NCBI GenBank assembly: GCA_963699535.1 | Contig: CAVOUJ010000037.1 | Span: 62,001 to 126,000, forward strand | Length of the DNA: 64,000 nt | Reading direction: 5' to 3' | Source: VBDM01 sp963699535 | Lineage (GTDB): Bacteria; Pseudomonadota; Gammaproteobacteria; Burkholderiales; SG8-39 | Shown here: piece by piece, positions 19,723 through 27,970 of the stretch | How the letters are laid out: every line of letters starts with the position of its first letter | Numbering within the stretch: the stretch's first letter is position 1 | Translations under genes and position numbers: made by a program | Notes under the pieces: model-generated | The model's database searches: none | Seen by the model: only the letters and a program-made list of their open reading frames with translations | Told to the model about the DNA's origin: nothing

Positions 19723-20685
19723 CTACTCGATCTTGGCCCCGGAGGCCTTTACGACTTTCCCCCATTTCACGATTTCATTGTGGATGAAATCGCCGAATTG
19801 CTCGGGCGTCCATGCCCTCGCCAGGGCGCCTTGTTGCGCGAGCTTGTCCTTCACGTCGTCTTGGGCGAGAGCCTTGTTCACTTCGCTGTTGATGCGAGCA
19901 ATGACATTTCCGGACGTGCCCTTCGGCACGACGATCCCGAACCACGCGGTCGCCTCGTACCCCGGGACGCCGGCCTCCTGCATCGTCGGCAGATCGGGCA
20001 GCTCCGGATAGCGCGTCGCCGAAGTGATTGCAAGCGCACGTAGCTTGCCGGATCTTATGTGTCCTATGGAGGATGTCAGGTTGTCGAACATCAGATCGAC
20101 CTGGCCGCCGATCATGTCGGCGAGCGCCGGGCCGCTGCCCTTGTAGGGAATATGCACGATGTTGACGCCGGTGATCATCTTGAACATCTCGGCCGACATG
20201 TGGATCGAAGTGCCGCTGCCCGAGGAGGCGAAGTTGAATTTCCCGGGGCTCGCCTTGGCAAGGGCGATGAACTCGGCGACCGATTTCGCCGGCACCGAGG
20301 GGTGCACGATCATCACGTTGGGGACGAGGGCGACCATCGCCGCGGGCATGAGGTCTCTCTCGAGGTCGTAGTCGAGCTTCGCGTACAAGGTCGCGCTGAT
20401 CGACTGGGCGACGGTAAGCTGAAGAATGGTGTAACCGTCCGGGGTGGACTTGGCCACGAGCGCCGTGCCGACGTTGCCCGCCGCGCCCGCGCGGTTCTCG
20501 ACCACGACGGGCTGACCGAGCGGTCCGCTGATCTTGTCGGCGATGATCCGCGCCGTGATGTCCGTCGCGCCCGCTGGGGGAAACGGAACAAGGTACCGGA
20601 TCGGCTTGGAGGGCCAGGTCTGCCCTGCCGCACTGCCGAGAAAAGCGAACAGAGTTACCACTGCAAGAACGATTCGCGCGAGCAT
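19723..20685 (-). CDS. Bug-family (TctC) periplasmic substrate-binding protein
   Basis: A 320-residue extracytoplasmic receptor of the tripartite tricarboxylate transporter family, greatly expanded in betaproteobacteria. The signal peptide ends near GSAAGQ. The mature protein starts TWPSKPIRYLVPFPPAGATD, the classic Bug motif, followed by VVENRAGAAGNVGT and IPYKGSGPAL. I start it at the ATG at 20685, since upstream codons overlap the preceding gene. No TctA/TctB membrane genes are adjacent, which is common for orphan Bug proteins. The ligand is probably a carboxylate but cannot be named. Confidence 0.9.
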   Translation of the reverse strand: MLARIVLAVVTLFAFLGSAAGQTWPSKPIRYLVPFPPAGATDITARIIADKISGPLGQPVVVENRAGAAGNVGTALVAKSTPDGYTILQLTVAQSISATLYAKLDYDLERDLMPAAMVALVPNVMIVHPSVPAKSVAEFIALAKASPGKFNFASSGSGTSIHMSAEMFKMITGVNIVHIPYKGSGPALADMIGGQVDLMFDNLTSSIGHIRSGKLRALAITSATRYPELPDLPTMQEAGVPGYEATAWFGIVVPKGTSGNVIARINSEVNKALAQDDVKDKLAQQGALARAWTPEQFGDFIHNEIVKWGKVVKASGAKIE

Positions 20686-20687
20686 GA

Positions 20688-21173
20688 TCACTCCCTTCGA
20701 GTTGAAGCGGTGGTATTCGACGCTGGAATCTGTATCGGCAGGACGCTCGCGATTTGCCACCCTTCGGGCTTCTTGACCATAACCAGGTTGATGTAGGCGC
20801 GAGTCCTGGCCGGCTTGGCGCCAGCGTCTCCCACCGTGAGCTGAGTCGTAGCATAGATGTGCGCCACGCGCCTGCTGACGGAAATGACGCGGACTTCCTT
20901 CCGGTCCACCTCGACGTGCCAGGTGCCCTTGTAGCGTTCCTCAAGCTCCTTGAGCGCCGCCTCCCGCCCCCAGATGGGCTTGCCCCGGGAAATCCACAGA
21001 AAGTCCGGAGAATCTACGAACAGAGTTCGCATCGATTTCGAATCGTGCGCGTTCTGGATCGCCACGTAACGGTCGAATACGCCGCGTACTTCCTCTTCCA
21101 TCGTTGCGGCTCGCGCCGGCGCAAGGAAAACCGCAGCCGCCACAAGAACCAATGCCAGCAAAACCTTCACCAT
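20688..21173 (-). CDS. Exported NTF2/SnoaL-like protein
   Basis: A 161-residue protein with a signal peptide (MVKVLLALVLVAAAVFLAPARA) and a mature domain of the SnoaL/NTF2-like fold: EEVRGVFDRYVAIQNAHDSKSM at the start and a repeated WISRGKPIWGREA. Such domains are cone-shaped ligand pockets used in enzymes and binding proteins; function here is unknown. It lies two bases ahead of the TctC gene start, so both are probably co-transcribed. The ATG at 21173 gives a normal signal peptide; the longer frame to 21260 does not. Confidence 0.75.
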   Translation of the reverse strand: MVKVLLALVLVAAAVFLAPARAATMEEEVRGVFDRYVAIQNAHDSKSMRTLFVDSPDFLWISRGKPIWGREAALKELEERYKGTWHVEVDRKEVRVISVSRRVAHIYATTQLTVGDAGAKPARTRAYINLVMVKKPEGWQIASVLPIQIPASNTTASTRRE

Positions 21174-21354
21174 TCTCTCCTTTAGAACTCCTTGTCCATT
21201 CTGAGTGGCCCCCAGGATTGCAGCCAGGGACCAGAGAATCACGAGCCCCGCAACCGGCAAGAATTATACGATGCCCGGAGTTGCTCCGTTGCTGTGGGTT
21301 ATTGATATGTCACCGGAATATGGGCGAGAGACCGGCGAGCTGAGCCGCTCTGGG

Positions 21355-22473
21355 TCAGTACTTCCTCTTGAGCTGCTCCGCCACCGACTCGATCTCCTTG
21401 CGGAACGTGGCGTTCACTCTCTCATAGCGCCTCTGCGCAAGCTCGTCGTCATACACGCTGACGACCTCGAGGTCGTAATACGAGCGCAGCCCGCCGTTGA
21501 ACTCGACCGCCATCTCGGCGGTGGACCCCGGCGGGCCCTGGATCCGGTAGCCCGGGATGATCGGGAACAATCCTCGGTCGATGGCGATCCGCTGGCCTTG
21601 CTCCGAGAGAAGGAACTCGACGAAGGCGCGCGCGGCTCTGGGGTGCCTGGCGCCCTTCAGGATCGCCGCCGGGCCCGAGGTGATCCATGCCGTCCTGGGC
21701 GCAACGTACCTGATGTCGAAGCCGGCCAGGCGGTCTTCGAAGGCGAAATAGCTCGGCACAGCGAAGCCGACCGCGAATTCGCCCCTCGCCACGACCGCCG
21801 GTACGTCGCGGCTGCGCGGAGCGAAGAAGCCGGTGTTCGCCGCCAGGCGCCTCGCCCATTCCCAACCCTTCGCTTCGCCGTCGCGCTGCAGGATGACTTC
21901 GTATGCCGCGTGGCTGCTCGAAGAGCGCGTTGGCGGAGTTTGCGCGATGTGGCCTTTCAGCCGCGGATCCAGGAGATCGTCCCAGTCCTTCGGCGGCGGC
22001 ACGCCGAGACGTTGCAGCAGCCGCGGGTGGTAGACGATCCCGGTGGACTCGAGCACGGTGCCGACCCAGAAGCCTCCCGGGTCTTTCAGCAGAATCGGCT
22101 TTGGCTTGCCAAGCTTTTCGGGGATGGCGTCCGTCACCGCCTTGGGCAGATCGAGCGGCGCGAGCAGGTTCTGCACCGCGAGCCTGTCGTAGAGCGCGCT
22201 TTCTCCCCCCCAGAACAGGTCCGCCTGCGGCCGACCGTTCCATTCGACGATGCGGCCGTACGCCAGCGGTGTGCCGGCGGAAAGCGCGCTCGTGCCGACG
22301 TCGACGTTCCAGCTTTGCTTCGCATGCTTTCGGAACTCGGCAAGGGCGGGATCGGAGAGGCTCTTCCCGACCGGCGTGATGAGCACGAGTTCATCCTCGA
22401 TCGGCTGCGCCGCGTGGAGCCTCGGCGTGACGAGCATCGCGGCGACCGAGGCAGCGATCGTCAGGGTGCGCAT
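21355..22473 (-). CDS. ABC transporter extracellular solute-binding protein (iron/thiamine/polyamine type)
   Basis: A 372-residue periplasmic binding protein of the SBP_bac family (AfuA/FbpA-like). The signal peptide ends near RLHAAQ. The mature protein contains VLITPVGKSLSDPALAEFRK, GRIVEWNGRPQADLFWGGES, and the hinge segments DDLLDPRLKGHIAQTPPTRS and GFAVPSYFAF. Ferric iron or a similar metal complex is a plausible ligand, but I see no Tyr-rich iron site to prove it. No permease or ATPase gene is beside it. I chose MRTLTI at 22473; upstream methionines at 22482 and 22494 are possible. The frame extends into the tRNA gene but cannot begin there. Confidence 0.82.
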   Translation of the reverse strand: MRTLTIAASVAAMLVTPRLHAAQPIEDELVLITPVGKSLSDPALAEFRKHAKQSWNVDVGTSALSAGTPLAYGRIVEWNGRPQADLFWGGESALYDRLAVQNLLAPLDLPKAVTDAIPEKLGKPKPILLKDPGGFWVGTVLESTGIVYHPRLLQRLGVPPPKDWDDLLDPRLKGHIAQTPPTRSSSSHAAYEVILQRDGEAKGWEWARRLAANTGFFAPRSRDVPAVVARGEFAVGFAVPSYFAFEDRLAGFDIRYVAPRTAWITSGPAAILKGARHPRAARAFVEFLLSEQGQRIAIDRGLFPIIPGYRIQGPPGSTAEMAVEFNGGLRSYYDLEVVSVYDDELAQRRYERVNATFRKEIESVAEQLKRKY

Positions 22474-22511
22474 GAAACACATGCTGGCCTGCATGATTGC
22501 GATTAGATCGT

Positions 22512-22588
22512 TGGTGGGCCCGCCTGGATTCGAACCAGGGACCAAAGGATTATGAGTCCTCTGCTCTAACCAGCTGAGCTACAGGCCC
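22512..22588 (-). tRNA. tRNA with CAU anticodon (elongator Met or Ile2)
   Basis: A 77-base cloverleaf on the minus strand with CCA encoded. The acceptor stem is GGGCCTG paired with CGGGCCC (one U-G wobble). The anticodon loop is CTCATAA, anticodon CAU, and the T arm reads CTGGTTCGAATCCAG. CAU with this loop occurs both in elongator tRNA-Met and in tRNA-Ile2, whose wobble C is modified to lysidine. I cannot separate them from this sequence alone. It follows the rpoD gene with its own promoter. Confidence 0.95.
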
Positions 22589-22604
22589 GCAGACACGGTC
22601 CCCG

Positions 22605-22633
22605 ATGCTATCGAATCACGTCGAGGCTGTCGA
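22605..22633 (-). promoter_or_regulatory. Predicted sigma-70 promoter of the tRNA gene
   Basis: On the minus strand, a -35 element TCGACA (22628-22633), a 17-base spacer and a -10 element TAGCAT (22605-22610) are seen. Transcription would start about 10 bases before the mature tRNA 5' end. The discriminator region is GC-rich, as at stringently controlled promoters. This is inference from spacing and matches. Confidence 0.6.
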
Positions 22634-22680
22634 CCTGATCGAGCGTTCAGCGGCGCGTAGCGTCCGCTGCGACGCGAGCG

Positions 22681-22712
22681 GATATTGCGGCAGCTTTGCT
22701 GTCCGCAATATC
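22681..22712 (-). terminator. Strong hairpin at the rpoD stop codon
   Basis: A perfect ten-base inverted repeat GATATTGCGG / CCGCAATATC encloses a second CAGC/GCTG stem with a TTT loop. The left end in transcript sense begins in the rpoD TGA itself. No uridine tract follows, so it may be a weak terminator, a 3' RNA-stabilising structure, or both. Confidence 0.6.
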
Positions 22713-25224
22713 AAGAGTTGTCCAAAAAGCTCTTCAGCCGCTCGGAACGCGAAGGATGGCGCAGCTTGCGCAACGCTTTCGCCTCGATCTGGCGGATGCG
22801 CTCGCGCGTGACGTCGAACTGCTTGCCGACTTCCTCCAGCGTATGGTCGGTGTTCATTTCGACCCCGAAGCGCATGCGCAGGACTTTCGCCTCGCGCGGA
22901 GTGAGCGAATCCAGCACGTCCTTGGTCACCTCGCGCAAGGATGCATACATCGCCGCGTCGTTCGGAGCGAGGGTCGCCTGGTCCTCGATGAAATCCCCCA
23001 GGTGCGAGTCGTCGTCGTCGCCGATGGGGGTCTCCATCGAGATCGGCTCCTTGGAGATCTTGAGTATCTTGCGGATCTTGTCCTCCGGCATCTCCATCTT
23101 CTGTGCGAGCGTCGCCGGGTCGGGCTCCTGCCCCGTCTCCTGCAGGATCTGGCGCGAGATGCGGTTCATCTTGTTGATCGTCTCGATCATGTGAACCGGG
23201 ATGCGGATGGTGCGCGCCTGATCGGCGATCGAGCGCGTGATCGCCTGCCGGATCCACCAGGTGGCATAGGTGGAAAACTTGTAGCCGCGGCGGTATTCGA
23301 ACTTGTCCACCGCCTTCATCAGGCCGATGTTGCCTTCCTGGATCAGGTCGAGGAACTGCAGTCCGCGATTGGTGTACTTCTTCGCGATCGAAATCACCAG
23401 CCGCAGGTTCGCTTCGGTCATCTCGCGCTTCGCGCGGCGGGCCTTCGCCTCGCCGGTGGACATCTGCTTGTTGATGTCCTTCAGGTCCTTCAGCGGAATG
23501 CCGATCCTCTTCTGGATCGCAAGCAGCTTTTGCTGCTGTTCGAGGATGTTCGGCTCGAAGCGTGATAGCGGAACGCTCCAGGGTTTGGCGGCCGCGATCT
23601 CGTTCTTCACCCAGCGCATGTTGGTTTCGCTGCCGGGGAATTCCTTGATGAACTGGGGCCGCGGCATGCCGCCCTTGTTCACGCAGAGGTTCATGATCTC
23701 CCGCTCGTGACTGCGCACTTCATCGACCATCCCGCGCAAGCTGTCGCACAGCCTCTCGATGATGCGCGCCGTGAAGCGGATGTTCATGAGCTCGTTGCCG
23801 ATCTGGTCGCGGACCTTGATGTACTCCTTGCTGCGATGGCCGTGCTCGGCAAGCGCCCGTTTCATTCTCTCGTAGAGCCGGTGAATCTTGGCGAAGCGCG
23901 CGAGTGCGTCCTCCTTCAGCTGCAGCAGGCTGGCCGAAATCGCGGCCGCGTCGTCCTCCGCGTTCCCCTCCTCGTCCTCCTCGGGCTCGACTTCGTCGGA
24001 GATTTCCTGGATCGGTTCGTCCTTCGCATCCGGGTCGATCATCCCGTCGACCAGCTCGTCGACGCGCATCTCGTCCCGGGCCACCTTGTTGGAAAGATCG
24101 AGAATTTCGGTGATGGTTGTCGGACAGGCGGAGATCGCCTGGATCATGTGCTTCAGGCCGTCTTCGATCCGCTTCGCGATCTCGATCTCGCCCTCGCGAG
24201 TCAGCAGCTCGACCGAGCCCATTTCGCGCATGTACATGCGCACCGGGTCCGTCGTGCGTCCGAACTCCGGATCGACCGTGGAGAGCGCCGCTTCGGCTTC
24301 CTCCTCCGCATCCTCGTCGGGGACCACCGCCGGCGCGGTTTCCGAAATAAGCAGCGTGTCGGCATCCGGGGCCTCGTCGTAGACCTGGATGCCCATGTCG
24401 TTGAACGTCGTGATGATCGACTCGATCTGCTCGGCGTCCACCATGTCGTCGGGGAGGTGGTCGTTGATTTCGGCGTAGGTGAGAAAACCGCGTTCCTTGC
24501 CGAGCTTGATGAGATTCTTCAGGCGGGTGCGGCGAGCTTCCGCGTCCTCGGGGCGAGCCTCGGCGCGGAGCAGCAGCGCGCGCTCGGCGTCGGCGTTCCG
24601 TCGCGGCCTGCCCGCCTTGCGCAGCTTGAGGAGCTCCTGCGCCTGCTGCTTGAGCTGCGCCTTCAGCTCCTTTTCCTTCTGCTTGGCGAGGAGCGCAGCC
24701 TCCTTGGCCTTCGCCTTTTCCAGCGCCGCGAGTTCTTTCGCTTTCGCTTTCTCCCGCGCGGCAATCTCGCGCGCCTTCGCCTTCTCGCGCGCGATACGCT
24801 CGCGCTCGCGTTGCTTTTCCTTGGCAGCCTTGAGGCGCAAACGGTCTTTTTCGGCGCGCTCGCGGGCCTTCCGCTTTTCGCGGGCCTTGCGTGTCCGTTC
24901 CTTCTCCCGAGACGCCATGAGGCGCGCGCGTTCCTTCTGCTTGACGGCCTTCGCCCGCGCGGCATCCTTCGCCTTGCGGGCCCTTTCCTTCTCCCGAACC
25001 GCCTTCACCCGCGCGGCTTCCTTGGCTTTCATCCGGCGAGCTTTCTCCCGCTCCTTCGCGGACCGGACGCGGGCGGCCTCCTGCGCCTTGCGCGCTCGAT
25101 CGCGTTCCCGTTCCTTCTGCGCGCGCAGCCTCGCCGCGGCTCTGGCTTTCTGCTCTTTGAGCCGCGCTGCCAGCTTGGCTTTCGCCTTGGCGCGAGCTTT
25201 GGATTTAAGTTTCTGATTCGCCAT
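22711..25224 (-). CDS. rpoD: RNA polymerase sigma factor RpoD with very long basic N-terminal extension
   Basis: The primary sigma factor. From about residue 235 it follows the standard layout: region 1.1 (NLIKLGKERGFLTYAEINDH), region 1.2/non-conserved (RTTDPVRMYMREMG), region 2 with the -10 recognition helix (YKFSTYATWWIRQAITRSI), region 3, and region 4.2 with TREAKVLRMRFG-like and TRERIRQIEAKALRKLRHPS. Before it lies an extension of about 230 residues made almost entirely of Lys, Arg, Ala and Glu in helix-forming repeats. The total is 837 residues versus 613 in E. coli. The start is ATG 25224 (MANQKLK); ATG codons at 25233 and a GTG at 25242 are alternatives. The GTG would overlap the dnaG stop. 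It is the last gene of the rpsU-yqeY-dnaG-rpoD operon. Confidence 0.95.
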   Translation of the reverse strand: MANQKLKSKARAKAKAKLAARLKEQKARAAARLRAQKERERDRARKAQEAARVRSAKEREKARRMKAKEAARVKAVREKERARKAKDAARAKAVKQKERARLMASREKERTRKAREKRKARERAEKDRLRLKAAKEKQRERERIAREKAKAREIAAREKAKAKELAALEKAKAKEAALLAKQKEKELKAQLKQQAQELLKLRKAGRPRRNADAERALLLRAEARPEDAEARRTRLKNLIKLGKERGFLTYAEINDHLPDDMVDAEQIESIITTFNDMGIQVYDEAPDADTLLISETAPAVVPDEDAEEEAEAALSTVDPEFGRTTDPVRMYMREMGSVELLTREGEIEIAKRIEDGLKHMIQAISACPTTITEILDLSNKVARDEMRVDELVDGMIDPDAKDEPIQEISDEVEPEEDEEGNAEDDAAAISASLLQLKEDALARFAKIHRLYERMKRALAEHGHRSKEYIKVRDQIGNELMNIRFTARIIERLCDSLRGMVDEVRSHEREIMNLCVNKGGMPRPQFIKEFPGSETNMRWVKNEIAAAKPWSVPLSRFEPNILEQQQKLLAIQKRIGIPLKDLKDINKQMSTGEAKARRAKREMTEANLRLVISIAKKYTNRGLQFLDLIQEGNIGLMKAVDKFEYRRGYKFSTYATWWIRQAITRSIADQARTIRIPVHMIETINKMNRISRQILQETGQEPDPATLAQKMEMPEDKIRKILKISKEPISMETPIGDDDDSHLGDFIEDQATLAPNDAAMYASLREVTKDVLDSLTPREAKVLRMRFGVEMNTDHTLEEVGKQFDVTRERIRQIEAKALRKLRHPSRSERLKSFLDNS

Positions 25225-25238
25225 GTTTTCCATGCCTA

Positions 25239-27020
25239 TCACGATGACGGGAGGGAGCCCGAAATTTCAGCACTAATTGAAGCACTTACCGTGCCCAGAT
25301 TGCGTTCCCGGAGCAAACGAAGCATTTCCGCCTCTTCGTCCGGTGTGCGATCGAGCTTTATCCTGAGAAGCTCGAAGCGCTGCTTGCGCCGCTTCTCCCG
25401 CAGGAGCCCCAAGGCGCCGCGGAAGTCCTCTTCCATATGCTGCCCTTCAAGCTTCATATCAAGGAGGGCGGCCTGACTCGCCTCAAGAACACTCCTGAAT
25501 TCGGTTCCCTGGAAGTGGTCCACGACCATATTGGCCTCTACGGCCGGATTTGCGCGGCAGAATTCGACGACGGCCGCGAGCGCTCGCTCTTCGAGCGGGC
25601 CTTTGTCCAGCAATTCCGCGGAAAGTTCCTTCGCGAGCTCCGGCTTGGAAATTAGGCACTGCAGGATGATTCGGACCAGTCTCAGTTCCGGGGCCTGCGC
25701 TCCACGGGGCGGCCCGGAAGGCGGTGCAGCGGGTCTGGCTGTCGTGGTGAGTTCTTGGGTGAGCTGCGCTTTTTGACCCTCGTCCAAGTATCCCGTGGCT
25801 GCGATCATCTGGATGAGTTGCCGCTGTAACTCCCGAGCCGAAATCTGCTTCAGCATCGGTTTCGCTTCGTGCACAAGTTGCGCGCGCCCCTCGTACGTTT
25901 TCAGTTCAACACGCCCCTTTAGCTCCTCGACAAAGAACTCAGACAGCGGCCGGGCGGTTTCCAGCATTTTCTCGAACGCTTCCTTGCCCTTTTCCCGCAC
26001 GAAACTGTCAGGATCGTGTTCCGGCGGCAGGAACAGAAACCGCATCGCCTTGTTGTCGGCAAGATGCTGCAGACTAACTTCGAGCGCTCGCCACGCCGCC
26101 TTACGTCCCGCTGCGTCGCCATCGAAGCAGAAAACGACCTCGTCGGTCTGCCGCAGAAGCCTCTGGACGTGTGTGGCCGATGTGGCCGTTCCGAGCGTCG
26201 CAACGGCATATTCGACGCCGTTCTGCGCGAGCGCCACGACGTCCATATAGCCTTCGACCACGATCACGCGGCCTGCCGCACGGATCGCTGGCCTCGCCTG
26301 AGCAAGCCCGTAGAGCTCGCGTCCCTTCTGGAAGAGCGGGGTCTCCGGGGAGTTGAGATACTTTGGCTCCTCTTCGCCGAGCACGCGGCCGCCGAAGGCG
26401 ATTACTGAGCCGCGCTGATTGAGAATGGGGAACATGATGCGGTCGCGAAACCGGTCATAACGCCGTCCCCCGCCCTCCGGGTCGATCACGAGGCCTGCGT
26501 CTTTCAGGGCTTTGTCGGCATAGCCCGGAAAAACACTCTCCAGATTCTGCCAGCCATCAGGGGCATAGCCGATCCCAAAGCGCGCCGCGATTTTGCCGGT
26601 CAAGCCACGGCCCTTGAGATATTCGATGGCGCGCGACGCTGCCTTCAACTGCTCGCGATAGTAATCGCAGGCGCGCTTCATGATCTCGTACAGATCCGGT
26701 CCGCTTTCGGGTTTCTTGGTGCGTGGTTCGAACTCCGGCATCCTCATGCCGACCGATTCGGCGAGATCCCTCACCGCCTCGACATAACCGAGTCCCTGGT
26801 ACTCGATGAGGAAGGAAATGGCGTTGCCGTGCGCGCCACAGCCAAAGCAGTGATAGAACTGTTTTGCGGGACTTACGGTGAACGAGGGTGTCTTCTCGGT
26901 GTGAAACGGACAGCAAGCGACATAGTTCGCTCCGCCCTTTTTCAGCGGGACGTAACGCTCGATCACGTCGACGATATCGACGCGATGGAGCAGTTCTTGC
27001 TTAAAGGAATCGGGTATCAC
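25239..27020 (-). CDS. dnaG: DNA primase
   Basis: DnaG makes RNA primers at the replication fork. The 593-residue protein has the N-terminal CHC2 zinc finger (CCPFHTEKTPSF ... FHCFGC-type YHCFGCGAHGNA), the TOPRIM catalytic core (VIVVEGYMDVVALAQNGVE and FCFDGDAAGRKAAWRAL), and a C-terminal helicase-binding domain. I start at the GTG at 27020, giving VIPDSFKQELL, which matches the usual DnaG N-terminus; the upstream Arg-rich residues are not family-like. Its end almost touches the rpoD start, indicating coupling. Confidence 0.95.
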   Translation of the reverse strand: MIPDSFKQELLHRVDIVDVIERYVPLKKGGANYVACCPFHTEKTPSFTVSPAKQFYHCFGCGAHGNAISFLIEYQGLGYVEAVRDLAESVGMRMPEFEPRTKKPESGPDLYEIMKRACDYYREQLKAASRAIEYLKGRGLTGKIAARFGIGYAPDGWQNLESVFPGYADKALKDAGLVIDPEGGGRRYDRFRDRIMFPILNQRGSVIAFGGRVLGEEEPKYLNSPETPLFQKGRELYGLAQARPAIRAAGRVIVVEGYMDVVALAQNGVEYAVATLGTATSATHVQRLLRQTDEVVFCFDGDAAGRKAAWRALEVSLQHLADNKAMRFLFLPPEHDPDSFVREKGKEAFEKMLETARPLSEFFVEELKGRVELKTYEGRAQLVHEAKPMLKQISARELQRQLIQMIAATGYLDEGQKAQLTQELTTTARPAAPPSGPPRGAQAPELRLVRIILQCLISKPELAKELSAELLDKGPLEERALAAVVEFCRANPAVEANMVVDHFQGTEFRSVLEASQAALLDMKLEGQHMEEDFRGALGLLREKRRKQRFELLRIKLDRTPDEEAEMLRLLRERNLGTVSASISAEISGSLPSS

Positions 27021-27158
27021 AGCCCTGTACGATGATGGAGCGCGGCGCCGGAAAGCGCGTCGCAATGAACGGGCCGCGATCGCCCCGCCCTCCTCGCCAT
27101 GTTCACTTTATAGGCGAAATTCCCGGAAGCGCAAGCCAGAGACACCTCGGGAATTTCC

Positions 27159-27605
27159 TCACCCTGCAAGTTTCGTCTTCACCAGCGCCGAAACCCTTGC
27201 CATGTCTGCACGTCCCGCGAGCTTGGCCTTCAGCAGCCCCATGACCTTGCCCATGTCCGAGACACCCTTCGCCCCCGTTTGGGCGACGATGCTGGCAACC
27301 TCCGAGGCGATCTCCTCCTCCGACAACTGTTTGGGCAAGTAGCTCGAAAGAAGTCCCAGTTCGAAGGTTTCCTTGTCTGCAAGGTCCTTGCGGCCCGCGG
27401 CTTGGAACTGGGCGATGGAGTCGCGCCGCTGCTTCATCATTTTTTCGATCACCGAAGCGACCTCCGGGTCGGACAGGTCCTTGCGCTCGTCCACCTCGAG
27501 CTGCTTGATCGCGGCGAGGATCAGGCGGATCGCCGAAAGCCGCTCGGCCTCCCGCGCCCTCATCGCCGCTTTCATGTCGTCGGTGATCTTCGCTTTCAGA
27601 GACAC
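27159..27605 (-). CDS. GatB/YqeY domain-containing protein
   Basis: A 148-residue YqeY-family protein, related to the C-terminal tRNA-binding domain of GatB. It starts MSLKAKITDDMKAAMRAREA and ends with the typical GKVMGLLKAKLAGRADMARV. The role is not settled; a tRNA-related function is inferred from GatB. It sits between rpsU and dnaG, a common arrangement in beta- and gammaproteobacteria, and lies downstream of a terminator-like hairpin, so its expression depends on read-through or a second promoter. Confidence 0.9.
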   Translation of the reverse strand: MSLKAKITDDMKAAMRAREAERLSAIRLILAAIKQLEVDERKDLSDPEVASVIEKMMKQRRDSIAQFQAAGRKDLADKETFELGLLSSYLPKQLSEEEIASEVASIVAQTGAKGVSDMGKVMGLLKAKLAGRADMARVSALVKTKLAG

Positions 27606-27629
27606 AGGCGACTCGCTTTCGAGAAAACG

Positions 27630-27662
27630 AAAGGCCGGACAGGTTGCCTCTGCCCGGCCTTT
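27630..27662 (-). terminator. Intrinsic terminator/attenuator between rpsU and yqeY
   Basis: In minus-strand sense, a nine-base stem AAAGGCCGG / CCGGCCTTT with a partly pairing 15-base loop is followed by CGTTTTC. The position just after rpsU matches the internal terminator of the classic macromolecular-synthesis operon, which lowers dnaG expression relative to rpsU. Function is inferred from position and structure. Confidence 0.72.
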
Positions 27663-27681
27663 GATCCTGAATCAATGATCT

Positions 27682-27894
27682 CTAATAGAGTTTGGGCGGC
27701 AGGGTCTGGTTGCGCAGGCGCTTGTAGTGCCGCTTGACTGCGGCGGCAAGCTTCCGCTTGCGGTAGGCGGTGGGCTTTTCGTAGAACTCCCGGGCGCGAA
27801 GTTCGGTGAGAAGCCCGGTTTTCTCCACGGTCCGCTTGAAGCGGCGCAGCGCCACTTCGAAGGGCTCGTTTTCCTTGACGCGTACGGTCGGCAT
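27682..27894 (-). CDS. rpsU: 30S ribosomal protein S21
   Basis: A 70-residue ribosomal protein: it begins MPTVRVKENEPFEVALRRFK and ends with a basic tail. The strongly basic composition and the motif EFYEKPTAYRKRK are diagnostic. S21 takes part in translation initiation on the small subunit. It is the first gene of the operon leading to dnaG and rpoD, with a good promoter just upstream and a terminator just downstream. Confidence 0.97.
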   Translation of the reverse strand: MPTVRVKENEPFEVALRRFKRTVEKTGLLTELRAREFYEKPTAYRKRKLAAAVKRHYKRLRNQTLPPKLY

Positions 27895-27924
27895 GCAGGC
27901 TTGGGTCCTAATGCAAAGGCGCGG

Positions 27925-27954
27925 ATTTTAACAGAGAATCACTCCGAAAGTCAC
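27925..27954 (-). promoter_or_regulatory. rpsU: Predicted sigma-70 promoter for rpsU operon
   Basis: On the minus strand a -35 element GTGACT (27949-27954), an 18-base spacer and a -10 element TAAAAT (27925-27930, one mismatch to consensus) lie about 30 bases before the rpsU ATG. The AT-rich patch stands out in this GC-rich sequence. Confidence 0.65.
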
Positions 27955-27970
27955 CTGATTCGACGATGAA

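Noticed and set aside
24479..25216. A 245-residue Ser/Arg/Phe-rich frame opposite the rpoD N-terminus
   Set aside because: It is the complement of the Lys/Arg/Ala repeats of RpoD and has no independent support.
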